Positions 15,310-23,736 are shown, numbered from the stretch's first letter. The stretch is 33,557 nucleotides of DNA from DASSHC01 sp035693105 (GCA_035693105.1 DASSHC010000202.1:1-33557); one strand, 5' to 3'. The notes: generated by a model not told the origin, from the letters alone. Translations and numbers: made by a program.

Positions 15310-16458
15310 GTGGCAGACGCAATCGATCACCTGTCACAGATTCCGCTCGTCGACCCGCGCGCCCAGTACGCGCCGCTCAAAGACCAAATTCTGGAAGGGA
15401 TCGCTGGCACCCTGGACAGTATGCATCTCCTGCTCGGTCCCAACGTGGCCGCCTTCGAAACGGAGTTCGCTCGTTATTGCGGAGCACGTTTCGCGATCGG
15501 CGTCGCCAACGGCACCGACGCGCTCTGTATGGCACTGCGCGCCTGCGGCGTGCGGCCGGGCGACGAGGTCATTACCGTCTCGCACTCGTTCATCGCGACC
15601 GCGGAGGCAATCGTCATTCTGGGCGCGATTCCGGTCTACGTCGATGTCGACCCGGCGACGTACACGCTCGCCCCCGCCGCACTGGAGGCCGCCATCGGCC
15701 CCAAAACGCGCGCCATCATTCCCGTGCACCTGTACGGGCAGATGGCCGACATGGACTCGATCATGGCGGTCGCCGAGCAGTATGGTCTGGTGGTCATCGA
15801 GGACGCCTGCCAGGCACACGGCGCGACCTACCAGGGCCGGCGATCCGGCAGCATCGGGGATGCGGCCGCCTTCAGCTTCTCGGTGGACAAAAACCTCGGC
15901 GCTTACGGCGATGCCGGCGCGATCACGACCAATTCGCGCGCGGTCGCTGAAAATCTGCGCATGCTGCGCGACCACGGCTCGCGCTCCGCCTACGACCACG
16001 AACTGATGGGCCTCAACTCGCGGCTGGACGAGCTGCAAGCGTTCGTGCTGCGCGTCAAGCTTCCATATCTCGACGAGTGGAACGCGGCTCGCCGCCGGCA
16101 CGCCCAGACCTATGGCGAGCTCCTGGCCGACAGCAGTCTGATCCTTCCGGCGCAGGCCGACTACGGCCAACCGGTTTATCACCGCTACGTGGTGCAGACG
16201 GAGGAGCGCGAGCGGGCGCGCGAGCTGCTGACCGCGCACGGCATCGCCACCGGCATCCACTACCCGGCGCCGATTCATCAGCAAGAGGCGGCGCGCGGGC
16301 TCGGGCGCGTCGCCGGTGACCTGCGCGTGACCGAGTGGCTCGCGCGACGGGTCCTGTCGCTGCCGATGTATGCCGAGCTGCAACCGGAGCAGCTCGAGCG
16401 AGTCGCGGCGAATCTGCGTCGAGCTACGGTGACCAACGAGTTCCACGCGGCGAACTGA
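15310..16458 (+). CDS. DegT/DnrJ/EryC1/StrS-family PLP-dependent sugar aminotransferase
   Basis: A 382-residue type I-fold aminotransferase. The PLP lysine is Lys194 in FSVDKNLGAYGDAGAI, with Asp165 in IEDACQAHGA binding the pyridine nitrogen, GVANGTDAL (64-72) contacting phosphate, and VITVSHSFIATAEAI typical of the family. These enzymes transfer an amino group from glutamate to a nucleotide-linked keto-sugar, giving amino sugars for glycans, lipopolysaccharide-like polymers or secondary metabolites. The residue before the active Lys is Asp (usual members read PTK or TTK). The start is GTG at 15310 with GGGAGGCG upstream. The epimerase gene 380 bp downstream on the same strand supports a role in activated-sugar synthesis; the exact sugar is unknown. 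Confidence 0.92.
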   Translation: MADAIDHLSQIPLVDPRAQYAPLKDQILEGIAGTLDSMHLLLGPNVAAFETEFARYCGARFAIGVANGTDALCMALRACGVRPGDEVITVSHSFIATAEAIVILGAIPVYVDVDPATYTLAPAALEAAIGPKTRAIIPVHLYGQMADMDSIMAVAEQYGLVVIEDACQAHGATYQGRRSGSIGDAAAFSFSVDKNLGAYGDAGAITTNSRAVAENLRMLRDHGSRSAYDHELMGLNSRLDELQAFVLRVKLPYLDEWNAARRRHAQTYGELLADSSLILPAQADYGQPVYHRYVVQTEERERARELLTAHGIATGIHYPAPIHQQEAARGLGRVAGDLRVTEWLARRVLSLPMYAELQPEQLERVAANLRRATVTNEFHAAN

Positions 16459-16838
16459 GATGCCCGGCAGCGTCACTGCGCCCGGTCTTGAACTGGCGTT
16501 CGTCCATGGAGATCGCGCACCGGTTCGGGATCGATGTGTACCGCTCCGGTGGCGTTGTTCCAGCCCATCCATAGTGGGTCACGCCGCGGCCGGCACGCAC
16601 GAGCGGAGCCGCGTGGGATGGACTCACGCTGTACTCGGGGCTCTGGGTATCGCGCCTTGCTCCGCGACGAAGCAGCCAGACACGTTCTCAACGCTCTCTC
16701 CACAGCGATGAAAGGCTTGCCCCGTACCATGCCAGGAGAGGATTCTGCGGGTTGACGAGAGCCGCGTGATGCCGCGTGGGGATGCCGCTGGGATCGCGTC
16801 GGACACCCGTTGCCGTGTACTCAGTCAGGAGGCCGGAC
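16459..16838. other. 380-bp gap between aminotransferase and epimerase
   Basis: Short open frames occur but none has a ribosome site, and their compositions look random. No hairpin with a T-run, RNA gene or promoter pair could be supported. It may hold a separate promoter for the epimerase. Confidence 0.4.
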
Positions 16839-17903
16839 ATGCGCGCACTCGTCACCGGTTGCGCCGGCTTTGTCGGTTCACATTTGAGCGAGCGACTGCT
16901 CCAGGATGGCTACGAGGTGGTCGGCATCGACTGCTTCACGGACTACTACGACCGCGAGATCAAAGAGGCGAATCTGGCACGACTTCGGGACCAGCGCGCG
17001 TTCGCGCTCCACGAGGTGGACCTGGCCTGTGCCGATCTCGAGCCGCTGGTGGACGGCGTCGACGTGATCTTCCACCAGGCCGGACAGCCGGGCGTGCGCG
17101 CGAGCTGGGGCGCGTACTTCGACAGCTACACGCGCCACAACATCCAGGCGACGCAGCGGCTGCTGGAGGCCGTCAAGGACCGGCCGCTGACCAACTTCGT
17201 CTACGCCTCGTCCTCGTCGGTCTACGGCGACGCGGAAAGCTTCCCCACCAGCGAGGAGATGCTACCGCGACCGGTATCTCCCTACGGGGTGACCAAGTTG
17301 GCCGGCGAGCAGTTGGTCTATCTCTACTGGCGCAACTATGGCGTGCCCACGGTGGCGCTGCGCTACTTCACCGTCTACGGGCCGCGCCAGCGCCCCGACA
17401 TGGCCTTCAACCGCTTCATCCATTGGGCCATGACCGGCCAGCCGATCCAGATCTACGGCGACGGCGAGCAGACGCGGGACTTCACTTTTATCAGCGACAT
17501 CGTGGCCGCCAACCTGGCGGCCGCCGCGAGTGGGCTCGGCGGCAAGGTGTTCAATATCGGGGGCGGCAGCCGCGTCAGTGTCAACCAGGTCCTCGCCATC
17601 GTGCGGGAGTTGCTCGACTGCCCGCTGGACGTGCGCTACGTCGCCAACCAGCGCGGGGACGTGCGCCATACCTCGGCGAACACCAGCCGCGCGCGGGCGG
17701 CGCTGAACTACGCGCCCAAGGTCGACCTCCGCGCCGGCCTGGAGATGGAGGTCGCGTGGCTGCTCGACGCATCCTCCCGTGCGGCCCACGACATTCGTCT
17801 CGTCAATTCGTCTCATCAAGGCGTGGATCTGGTCTCGACGATGGCCGGTGAGCTTGATTCAGCTGTACCGTACGGCAGCGCCGGCGAGCCGGAGGGTGTG
17901 TAG
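16839..17903 (+). CDS. NAD-dependent nucleotide-sugar epimerase/dehydratase (extended SDR)
   Basis: A 354-residue extended short-chain dehydrogenase. The NAD-binding GCAGFVG is at 7-13. The catalytic triad is Ser in SSSSVYG (124-130), Tyr149 and Lys153 in SPYGVTKLAGEQ. Downstream substrate-side motifs include GPRQRPDMAFNRFI and IYGDGEQTRDFTFISDI. The early IDCFTDYYDREIKEANL resembles UDP-glucuronate 4-epimerases, but UDP-glucose 4-epimerase or a dehydratase cannot be excluded. It acts in the cytoplasm on UDP- or dTDP-sugars. AGGAGG at 16827-16832 with a 6-base gap fixes the ATG at 16839 over longer in-frame starts. The last ~40 residues after the SDR core are polar and unrecognised. Confidence 0.92.
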   Translation: MRALVTGCAGFVGSHLSERLLQDGYEVVGIDCFTDYYDREIKEANLARLRDQRAFALHEVDLACADLEPLVDGVDVIFHQAGQPGVRASWGAYFDSYTRHNIQATQRLLEAVKDRPLTNFVYASSSSVYGDAESFPTSEEMLPRPVSPYGVTKLAGEQLVYLYWRNYGVPTVALRYFTVYGPRQRPDMAFNRFIHWAMTGQPIQIYGDGEQTRDFTFISDIVAANLAAAASGLGGKVFNIGGGSRVSVNQVLAIVRELLDCPLDVRYVANQRGDVRHTSANTSRARAALNYAPKVDLRAGLEMEVAWLLDASSRAAHDIRLVNSSHQGVDLVSTMAGELDSAVPYGSAGEPEGV

Positions 17904-17907
17904 CGGT

Positions 17908-17925
17908 GAGCGCCGTTCAGCGCTC
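17908..17925 (+). terminator. Short hairpin after the epimerase
   Basis: Six-bp perfect arms GAGCGC (17908-17913) and GCGCTC (17920-17925), starting 5 bases after the stop. No T-run, so terminator function is tentative. The rest of the 17904-18096 gap holds no gene. Confidence 0.35.
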
Positions 17926-18096
17926 CGGCGGCTTCCGGTGATCGCACAGCGGCAACGCCGCGCGTTCAGGACCGCGCTGAATCCCTGTTCATGTGACATG
18001 GGCGCGACGGTCCTCTCCGCACTGGTTCGAGTCCAGCTGGCCTAGAGCGCAAATGGGGTCGAGGGACTGTCGAGAGAGCGTCGAGGGCCCTGGCGC

Positions 18097-19127
18097 CTAG
18101 GCTCCGCTCGCGCGACGCAACGCCTCGCCGACCGCGGCGGGGTCCTTCTCATGAGGCGGCAAGCCATTCCAGAGGTCATCGACCAGTTGGTCGAGCGGCG
18201 CCACCCGCTGCTCACCGGCCAGCCAGAGGGCCGCGCAGCAGTCCGCGTCCGGCGTGGCGGGAAGTTCCTCCAGCAGCGCGTAGCTCCCGTCGACGGTCAG
18301 CAGGTTGACCGGTCCCAACTCACGCTCGGTCAGCGCGACCTGGCCCGCGGGCCGCGCGATCACCTCCAGTAGCGAGCGCGCGATGGCGGACCCGTACGGT
18401 GACTCCAGCGCGCGGCGCCCGAGGATGGCGCGCAGTGGGCGGGGCGACGTGCCGCGCGGCGAGGTGTCCTGGTGCGGCTCCTGCCACCAGGTCACGACCG
18501 CGGGATCGAGCGGCTCACTGCCGAAGACTCGGCGGAAGGGTGGCAGCAGACCGGTGCCGGGGGCCAGGGGCAGCAGGCTGGCGCTCCCCACCAGTAGCCG
18601 GCGTGCGCCGAGCAGCTGGTCGAGCTCCAGCAGCGCCCGAGTGTAGCTGGTACCGTTCAGCCCTGCGTCACAGATGAGCGGCGCGGTCTGGGCCAGCCCC
18701 GGCAGTCCGCCCGGCTGGCGGAGCAACCGGGCGACCGTGTCCTGCAGCCCGAGCGGGGTCAGGCGGTCGTCGGCCAGCGTGCGCAGGCGGTCGGTGAGGT
18801 CGCGGCGCGTCTCGATCGAGAGGCGCAGGATCTCCGCGCGCTGCTCGGCCGCGAAGCCGAGCACGTCAAGGTAGCCCTCCAGCTCGGCATCGAGCTGAGC
18901 GACATCGTGCTCCAGCCGCACCAGCTCGTTGACATCGGCCCCAGCGCCTCGGCGATCTTGGCTAGCACGGGGAAGCTCGGCAGCGTCTGGCTGCGCTCCA
19001 GCCGGCTGAGATGCGAGGGGGAGACGGCGGCCGCCAGGGCGAGCGCGTCGAGCGTCAGCCCCTGCTGCCGGCGCAGGCGGCGCACCGCTGGGCCGATCCG
19101 CTGTCGCTGGGTCGCGGGGCGCTTCAT
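18097..19127 (-). pseudogene. XRE-family HTH regulator split by a one-base frameshift
   Basis: Two frames make one protein. From ATG at 19127 (GAAGGGCGG upstream) the N-terminus reads MKRPATQRQRIGPAVRRLRR, then GLTLDALALAAAVSPSHLSR and LPSFPVLAKIAEALG, a clear XRE/HTH_3 DNA-binding domain. After ALG that frame degenerates, but the next frame continues naturally with ADVNELVRLEHDVAQLDAELEGYLDVLG and runs to the TAG at 18097-18099. The break is at a run of four C at 18939-18942 (plus strand), where five would restore one ~343-residue protein. The C-terminal ~280 residues start with a coiled-coil-like helix (LDAELEG) and then form an unrecognised domain, possibly ligand-sensing. It is divergent from the DUF2089 operon, its likely target. 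A sequencing error, a true lesion or programmed slippage are all possible. Confidence 0.8.
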
Positions 19128-19271
19128 CGTGCCGCCCTTCGCGTGGCTCCTGCTCCTCGAAACCGTTTGTCCCCAGCGGCGCGACCGCAGAATCGACGCC
19201 ATGCAGTCCGTTCCGGACGGCGGAGGATCGGCCGCCGTCAGCCACCGCAGCCACATCCTCAGAGATGGTTA

Positions 19272-19284
19272 TCTGATTCTCAGA
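19272..19284. promoter_or_regulatory. Short dyad, candidate operator in the divergent promoter region
   Basis: TCTGA-TTC-TCAGA is a perfect 5-bp dyad 17 bases upstream of the -35 box at 19301. CTCAGA also recurs at 19258-19263 and 19279-19284, 21 bp apart, i.e. two helical turns. It lies between the XRE regulator and the DUF2089 operon, as expected of the regulator's site. Confidence 0.45.
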
Positions 19285-19300
19285 AACAGTCACTAATCCA

Positions 19301-19329
19301 TTGACATTGGGAATCACTGGGTTTAGGAT
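19301..19329 (+). promoter_or_regulatory. Sigma-70-type promoter of the DUF2089-DUF4097-ABC operon
   Basis: TTGACA (19301-19306), a spacer of exactly 17 bp, then TAGGAT (19324-19329). The -35 is consensus. The first start codon is at 19351, so the leader would be short (about 15 bases) and contains AAAGGAGGTG. Confidence 0.75.
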
Positions 19330-19350
19330 AGGCGGGAAAGGAGGTGGCGC

Positions 19351-19755
19351 ATGCTTCCGGCGCCCCAACAATGTCCGACCTGTGGCCATCCTTTAGAGCT
19401 ACGCGAGCTGAGTTGCCCGGCCTGTGAGACGGTCGTGCGCGGCCGCTGGGCCGCCAGCCCCTTCAGCCGGCTATCGCCCGAGCAGCAGACCTTCCTGCGC
19501 CTCTTCGTGCGCAGCCGCGGCAACCTGAGCGAGGTCGAGCGTACGCTCGGCGTCTCCTACCCCACCGTGCGCGCCAAGCTGGAAGAGGTGATCGAGTTGC
19601 TGGGCGAGCCGGAGACGGCGCCGCCCGCGGCGCCCGCTCCGGCCCCGCCGGCCCGACCGAGTGCCCGAGACGAGTTGCTCCAGCGCATCGCGCGCGGCGA
19701 ACTCGGAGTCGATGAGGGGCTGGCGCGGCTTGGCAAACTGACGGAGGAATCATGA
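19351..19755 (+). CDS. DUF2089 family protein (zinc ribbon plus HTH)
   Basis: A 134-residue protein. The N-terminal zinc ribbon has Cys8, Cys11, Cys22 and Cys25 (CPTC and CPAC knuckles). Residues ~40-85 form a helix-turn-helix-like segment, LSPEQQTFLRLFVRSRGNLSEVERTLGVSYPTVRAKL in two parts, the DUF2089 core. A Pro/Ala linker then leads to RDELLQRIARGELGVDEGL (about 106-124), a short amphipathic motif that also ends the next protein. DUF2089 proteins usually stand beside DUF4097 or ABC genes and are thought to be regulators; that role here is inference. AAAGGAGGTG gives a strong ribosome site. The stop overlaps the next start as ATGA, showing translational coupling. Confidence 0.88.
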   Translation: MLPAPQQCPTCGHPLELRELSCPACETVVRGRWAASPFSRLSPEQQTFLRLFVRSRGNLSEVERTLGVSYPTVRAKLEEVIELLGEPETAPPAAPAPAPPARPSARDELLQRIARGELGVDEGLARLGKLTEES

Positions 19756-21056
19756 GTGTGAGCGAGCAGACCTTTCCCGCCGAGGGGATCGAGCGCGTCA
19801 GCCTCGAACTGGAGCGGCGGGGCGTGAGTGTCGAGTGGGTCGAATCCGACGAGATCACGGTGCAGGGTGAGGCGGTGGCCGCTGAGCCGGCCGCCGGCGA
19901 ACTGTTTGTCGGCGGCGCGGGCGCGCCGCACGGCGTGCGCATCTCGGTCGGGCAGATCGCCTTCGTAGCGCAAGGTGGTGGCAGCGGCGCGACCGTGCGC
20001 CTGCGCCTGCCGCGCACGCTGCCCACCTTTCGCCTACGGGTGCGCCAGGGCGACGTGCGCCTGAGCGACGCCCGCGGCCAGTGCGACCTGCGCCTGGATC
20101 GCGGCGACCTGGTTATGCACGGCGGTCAGGGCCAGACCACCATCGCCATCGGCAGCGGTGACCTGGAAGTCGAAGAGTACGACGGCCCGCTCTCGATCAC
20201 CGGCGGCTCGGGGCAGAAAGACCTGCGGCAGGTGGTGGGCAAGGTCTCCATGACCAGTGGCAGCGGCGATGTCGAGCTGCTGGGCGGGCGCGGCGATCTG
20301 GCGATCACCACCGGCTCGGGTGATATCGACCTCACCGACCGCGACTGCGACGAGGTCGCGATCAATGCCGGCAGCGGCGACATCACGCTCAAGCGCGGCA
20401 GCGTCGGCTCCCTCGCGATCGTGACCGGGGCCGGCGACGTCGATTGCGATTGCGCGCTCGGTCTCCACGAGCACGCAATCGAGAGCGGCTCCGGCGACAT
20501 CGAGCTGAGCGTGCCGCGCGACATCTCGGCGCGGATCGAGGCGACGACGCACCGCGGCCGGATCGATTCGGAGATCCCGCTCGTCGAGGTGGGCCAGCGC
20601 GGCAAGCGCAGTCTCTTCGGCCGGCGCCTGGTCGGCAGCATCGGCGAAGGCGCTGAGCGCGCCGAGATCTCCCTGCGCAGCGGCAGCGGCGATATCACGC
20701 TGCGCTGGCTGCAGCCACAGCCGCGGTCACGGCCTCAGCCACAACCACAGCCACAGCCACAGCCGCCCGCGGCGCCGCCGCGTCCGGCCGATCTGGCCAT
20801 GCCGCTCGGCCCGCCGGCCGCGCCGGAGGCGCACGTCGCGCCCGAGACACCGGAAGCAGCCGGTGCGCCGGAGCCGCCGCGGACCAGCGGCGAGGGCGCG
20901 GCCCAGCCGGGCGCGGAGGGGCGCCGGCGGGTGCTCGAGGCGCTGGCGGCGGGTTCGATCACGCCGGCCGAGGCGGCGCGCCTGCTCGACGCGCTCGACC
21001 GCGCCGGCCTGAATACAGCTTCGAACACGAGAGGGGACGGCGATGCGGGCGATTGA
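19752..21056 (+). CDS. DUF4097 family beta-repeat protein
   Basis: A 434-residue protein. Residues ~95-310 form a repetitive beta-solenoid-like domain with recurring G-S-G-D(I/V/L) motifs every ~18-20 residues, characteristic of DUF4097 (adhesin-like) proteins. No signal peptide or membrane helix is visible, so it is probably cytoplasmic or peripheral. A low-complexity Gln-Pro/Pro-Ala linker (~327-385) follows, then RRRVLEALAAGSITPAEAAR (from ~391), the same helical motif that ends DUF2089. The shared tail suggests that the two proteins bind a common partner or each other. DUF4097 proteins are often linked with envelope-stress and ABC-2 transporter clusters; the function here is unknown. It overlaps the ATPase gene by 14 bases. 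Confidence 0.85.
   Translation: MSVSEQTFPAEGIERVSLELERRGVSVEWVESDEITVQGEAVAAEPAAGELFVGGAGAPHGVRISVGQIAFVAQGGGSGATVRLRLPRTLPTFRLRVRQGDVRLSDARGQCDLRLDRGDLVMHGGQGQTTIAIGSGDLEVEEYDGPLSITGGSGQKDLRQVVGKVSMTSGSGDVELLGGRGDLAITTGSGDIDLTDRDCDEVAINAGSGDITLKRGSVGSLAIVTGAGDVDCDCALGLHEHAIESGSGDIELSVPRDISARIEATTHRGRIDSEIPLVEVGQRGKRSLFGRRLVGSIGEGAERAEISLRSGSGDITLRWLQPQPRSRPQPQPQPQPQPPAAPPRPADLAMPLGPPAAPEAHVAPETPEAAGAPEPPRTSGEGAAQPGAEGRRRVLEALAAGSITPAEAARLLDALDRAGLNTASNTRGDGDAGD
20736..20765 (+). repeat. Six-base tandem repeat encoding the Gln-Pro linker
   Basis: Five units of CAGCCA with single changes (CAGCCA, CAACCA, CAGCCA, CAGCCA, CAGCCG) encode alternating Gln-Pro. Because the unit is six bases, slippage changes linker length without shifting the frame. 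Confidence 0.85.
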
Positions 21057-22026
21057 AGCGGAGGGACTGCGGCGCGTCTTCCGGCCCAAGCAGCGGCTGC
21101 TGAGCCGCGGCCCGGAGCGGGTGGCGGTCGATGGGGTTGATCTGGCGGTCGAGAGCGGCACGATCTTTGGGCTGCTCGGCCCCAATGGGGCCGGCAAAAC
21201 CACCACGATCAAGATGCTCTCGACGCTGCTGATCCCGACCAGCGGCCGGGCGCGGGTGGCGGGCTTCGACGTGGTGCGCCAGGAGCGCGAGGTGCGCCGC
21301 CGGCTCGGAGTCCTGCTGGGCGGCGACCGCGGGCTCTACGCGAAGGTCTCGGCGCGCGACAACCTGCGCTACTTCGCGCACCTCTACGGCCTGCGCGAGC
21401 GGCCCGAGGCGCGCGTCGACGAGTTGCTGGCGCTGGTGGGTCTGGCCGACCGGGCCGACGAGCGGGTCGAGACCTTCTCGCGCGGCATGAAGCAGCGGCT
21501 GCACCTGGCGCGCGCGCTGCTGCACGACCCGCCGGTCATCTTCCTCGACGAGCCGACCATTGGCCTCGATCCGGCCGCGGCGGTCAGCTTGCGCGCCATC
21601 GTCCAATCGCTGGTGCCGGCGCACACGGTCCTCCTGACGACGCACTACCTCTTCGAGGCCGAGGAGCTGTGCGACCGCGTGGCGATCATCGACCAGGGCC
21701 GCATTCTGGTCGAGGACACCCCCGCCGGGATCAAGCGCCGTGTCGGCGGCGACCAGCGCTACCGCTTCACCGTGCGCGGCGACGACCCGGCGGTGCGCGA
21801 CGCGCTGCGGGCCCTGCCGTCGGTGCGGGAGCTAGCCGGCGTGCGCGCCGACGACGGCTGGGTCTACACGCTGCGCTGCGCCCCCGGCGCCCCGATCCTG
21901 GATGAGGCGGTGCAGGTCATCCACCGCCGGGGGATGCGCATGACCGCGGTGGAGACGCTGGAGCCGACACTGGAAGACGCGTTTCTCGCGCTGACGGAGG
22001 GAGCCGAGGCATGCAAGACCGCATAA
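21043..22026 (+). CDS. ABC transporter ATP-binding protein (ABC-2 exporter type)
   Basis: A 327-residue ATPase. The Walker A GPNGAGKT is at 46-53, the Q-loop region near LGVLLGGDRGLY, the signature TFSRGMKQRL (the SxGMKQR variant common in this subfamily), Walker B VIFLDEPT, and the H-loop His in LLTTHYLFEAEELC. The C-terminal ~90 residues (from RRVGGDQRYRFTV) form the regulatory extension usual for exporters of the drug/daunorubicin or CcmA-like class. It powers the two permeases that follow, with which it overlaps (16 bases into the first). The substrate could be an antibiotic, lipid or polymer. It sits third in the operon, after DUF2089 and DUF4097. Confidence 0.95.
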   Translation: MRAIEAEGLRRVFRPKQRLLSRGPERVAVDGVDLAVESGTIFGLLGPNGAGKTTTIKMLSTLLIPTSGRARVAGFDVVRQEREVRRRLGVLLGGDRGLYAKVSARDNLRYFAHLYGLRERPEARVDELLALVGLADRADERVETFSRGMKQRLHLARALLHDPPVIFLDEPTIGLDPAAAVSLRAIVQSLVPAHTVLLTTHYLFEAEELCDRVAIIDQGRILVEDTPAGIKRRVGGDQRYRFTVRGDDPAVRDALRALPSVRELAGVRADDGWVYTLRCAPGAPILDEAVQVIHRRGMRMTAVETLEPTLEDAFLALTEGAEACKTA

Positions 22027-22892
22027 TTGAGGCACTCTACTGGCCGCCGGCACCGCCTCAGCCCGTGCCGCGCTATCCCCGGCGCCGCGACCAGGCCAGC
22101 TTCATGGATATCTGCCTGGCGAGCGCCTGGTGCTACATGCAGCGCACGCTCTCGTCGCTGATCGACCTGGTGCGCTGGCCGCTGATGCCGGCAGTCATCT
22201 TCCTGACGATGCTCTTGACCTACCAGATCTCCGGGCGGTCGACCGTCGACGGCTACGAGGTCGCCGGCTATCTGTTGGTCGGCACCTTCGGGCTGGTGCT
22301 CTGGTCGTCCAATCTCTGGGGGAGCGGCTACGCCATCGAGTACGAGCGCTCGGAGGGGACACTGACCGCGCTCTTCCTGACCCCCGCCAGCCGCGCCGCC
22401 GTGGTGCTCGGCTACGCGCTCGGCTCGTCCGCGCTCTACGTGCTGCCCAGCGTGCTGGTCGTCGGGTTGCTGGCCTGGGTCAGCGGCGCGCGGCTGGACC
22501 TGGCGCACCCGCTGGCGGCGGTGGTGGCGGCGCTGGCACTGGTGGGGGCCTCGTTCGCGCTCGGCTACGCGCTGGCCGGCTTCTTCGTACTGACTCGCCG
22601 GGCCAACCTGCTGGCCAACAGCCTGCAGAGCCCGATCTACCTCCTGAGCGGCATGCTGGTGCCGGTCGCCGCGCTCCCCGGTCCGCTGCGCCCGCTGGCG
22701 AGCGTCTTCCCGATCAGCGACGGGATGACCGCGCTGCGCGCGGCGCTGCTGGGCGGGGCCGGGCTCGGCGACGTCGGCGGCTCGCTGCTGCGGCTCCTGT
22801 TGATGTCCGCGATCCTGGTACTGGCCGGGACGCTACTGCTGGGGAGAGTGGAGCATGACGCCAAGCGCGGCGCGACGCTCGATTACGACTGA
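22011..22892 (+). CDS. ABC-2 type permease, first subunit
   Basis: A 293-residue membrane protein with about six hydrophobic segments. Typical ABC-2 permease features include the N-terminal LASAWCYMQRTLSSLIDLVRWPLMPAVIF (in parts), YEVAGYLLVGTFGLVLWSSNLW, ERSEGTLTALFLTPASRAAVV on the cytoplasmic loop, and LLSGMLVPVAALPGPLRPLA before the last helices. It forms a heterodimeric exporter channel with the next gene. The N-terminal ~25 residues are Pro-rich and cytoplasmic. Overlaps of 16 bases before it and 38 bases after it show tight co-translation. The substrate cannot be inferred. Confidence 0.9.
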   Translation: MQDRIIEALYWPPAPPQPVPRYPRRRDQASFMDICLASAWCYMQRTLSSLIDLVRWPLMPAVIFLTMLLTYQISGRSTVDGYEVAGYLLVGTFGLVLWSSNLWGSGYAIEYERSEGTLTALFLTPASRAAVVLGYALGSSALYVLPSVLVVGLLAWVSGARLDLAHPLAAVVAALALVGASFALGYALAGFFVLTRRANLLANSLQSPIYLLSGMLVPVAALPGPLRPLASVFPISDGMTALRAALLGGAGLGDVGGSLLRLLLMSAILVLAGTLLLGRVEHDAKRGATLDYD

Positions 22893-23670
22893 GGCCGACG
22901 CGGCCGTCGCCTCCTGGCTGGTGCTGCTCAAGGAGCGCTGGGAGCACTTCGGCCGTCAGGGCTACCTCTTCATCTGGGTGGTGCGACCGATCTTCGACCT
23001 GGCGCTGGCGGCGCTGATCTACGCCGGGGGGCGGCGCGACCTGATCCCCTACCTGGTGGTGGCGATGACCGCCAACTCAGCGGTTTGGAACACCCTCTAC
23101 TGGATCGGCGAGATCCTCGACCGCGAGCGGCGCAAGGGGACGCTGGTGATGCTCTTCCTGGCGCCCTGCGCCCGGCTCAGCTGGCTACTCGGCTTCGCCG
23201 CCAGCGGGATCGTCGAGACGGTGGGGGCGGCGCTGACGGTGGGCGTGGCCGGCATGCTCCTCTTCGGAGTGCGCTTCGACCCGAACTTCCTCTCGCTCGC
23301 CGTTACCCTGACGCTCTTCCTGGCCTCGCTCCTCGGGCTCGGCTTGATCTTGAGCGCCGCTGGACTGCTGATCCGCAAATCCAACGAACTGGCCAACCTC
23401 GTCTTCCCCGCGGTGCTTTTGCTGGGCGGCAGCTACTACCCGGTCAGCCAGCTGCCGGTGGCGCTGCGTATTCCGGCGCGGGCCCTGCCGATGGGCTACG
23501 GCATGGAGGCGCTCGCGGCGGCCGCGCTGCACCACGCCTCACTGAGCCAGCTGACCTTCGATCTCCTGCCGCTGACCGGCTTCGCCATCGTCCTGCCGGT
23601 CCTGGGCTGGTGGAGCTTCAGCCGCATCGAGCGACTGGTCCGCCGCCGCGGCGAACTGGACCTGTACTAA
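22855..23670 (+). CDS. ABC-2 type permease, second subunit
   Basis: A 271-residue membrane protein parallel in layout to the previous permease. It has an N-terminal cytoplasmic helix (WLVLLKERWEHFGRQGYLF), about six membrane segments, the loop DRERRKGTLVMLFLAPCARLSWL equivalent to the ERSEGTL loop of its partner, and LLLGGSYYPVSQLPVALRIPA near the C-terminus. Two non-identical permeases plus one ATPase give a heteromeric exporter. The start is ATG at 22855 with GGGGAGAG upstream, inside the previous gene. It is the last clear member of the operon; an inverted repeat follows 25 bases after its stop. Confidence 0.9.
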   Translation: MTPSAARRSITTEADAAVASWLVLLKERWEHFGRQGYLFIWVVRPIFDLALAALIYAGGRRDLIPYLVVAMTANSAVWNTLYWIGEILDRERRKGTLVMLFLAPCARLSWLLGFAASGIVETVGAALTVGVAGMLLFGVRFDPNFLSLAVTLTLFLASLLGLGLILSAAGLLIRKSNELANLVFPAVLLLGGSYYPVSQLPVALRIPARALPMGYGMEALAAAALHHASLSQLTFDLLPLTGFAIVLPVLGWWSFSRIERLVRRRGELDLY

Positions 23671-23695
23671 AACCGACAACAGGATGAGACACGGT

Positions 23696-23718
23696 CCGCG
23701 CCACAGCGTGTGGCGCGG
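23696..23718. terminator. Perfect hairpin between the ABC operon and the MFS gene
   Basis: Ten-bp perfect arms CCGCGCCACA (23696-23705) and TGTGGCGCGG (23709-23718) with loop GCG. It ends just before the MFS ribosome site (GGGGGAGGG) and no T-run follows directly. It could attenuate read-through into the exporter gene or shield its ribosome site. Confidence 0.55.
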
Positions 23719-23736
23719 CGGGGGAGGGTTTGCGCG

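Noticed and set aside
16460..16711. 83-codon frame directly after the aminotransferase
   Set aside because: No ribosome site and no family resemblance; composition looks non-coding.
18018..18040. tRNA T-arm-like sequence GGTTCGAGTCC
   Set aside because: No matching acceptor, D or anticodon arm stands upstream at the right distance and the T-stem pairs over only four bases; a chance match or a decayed fragment.
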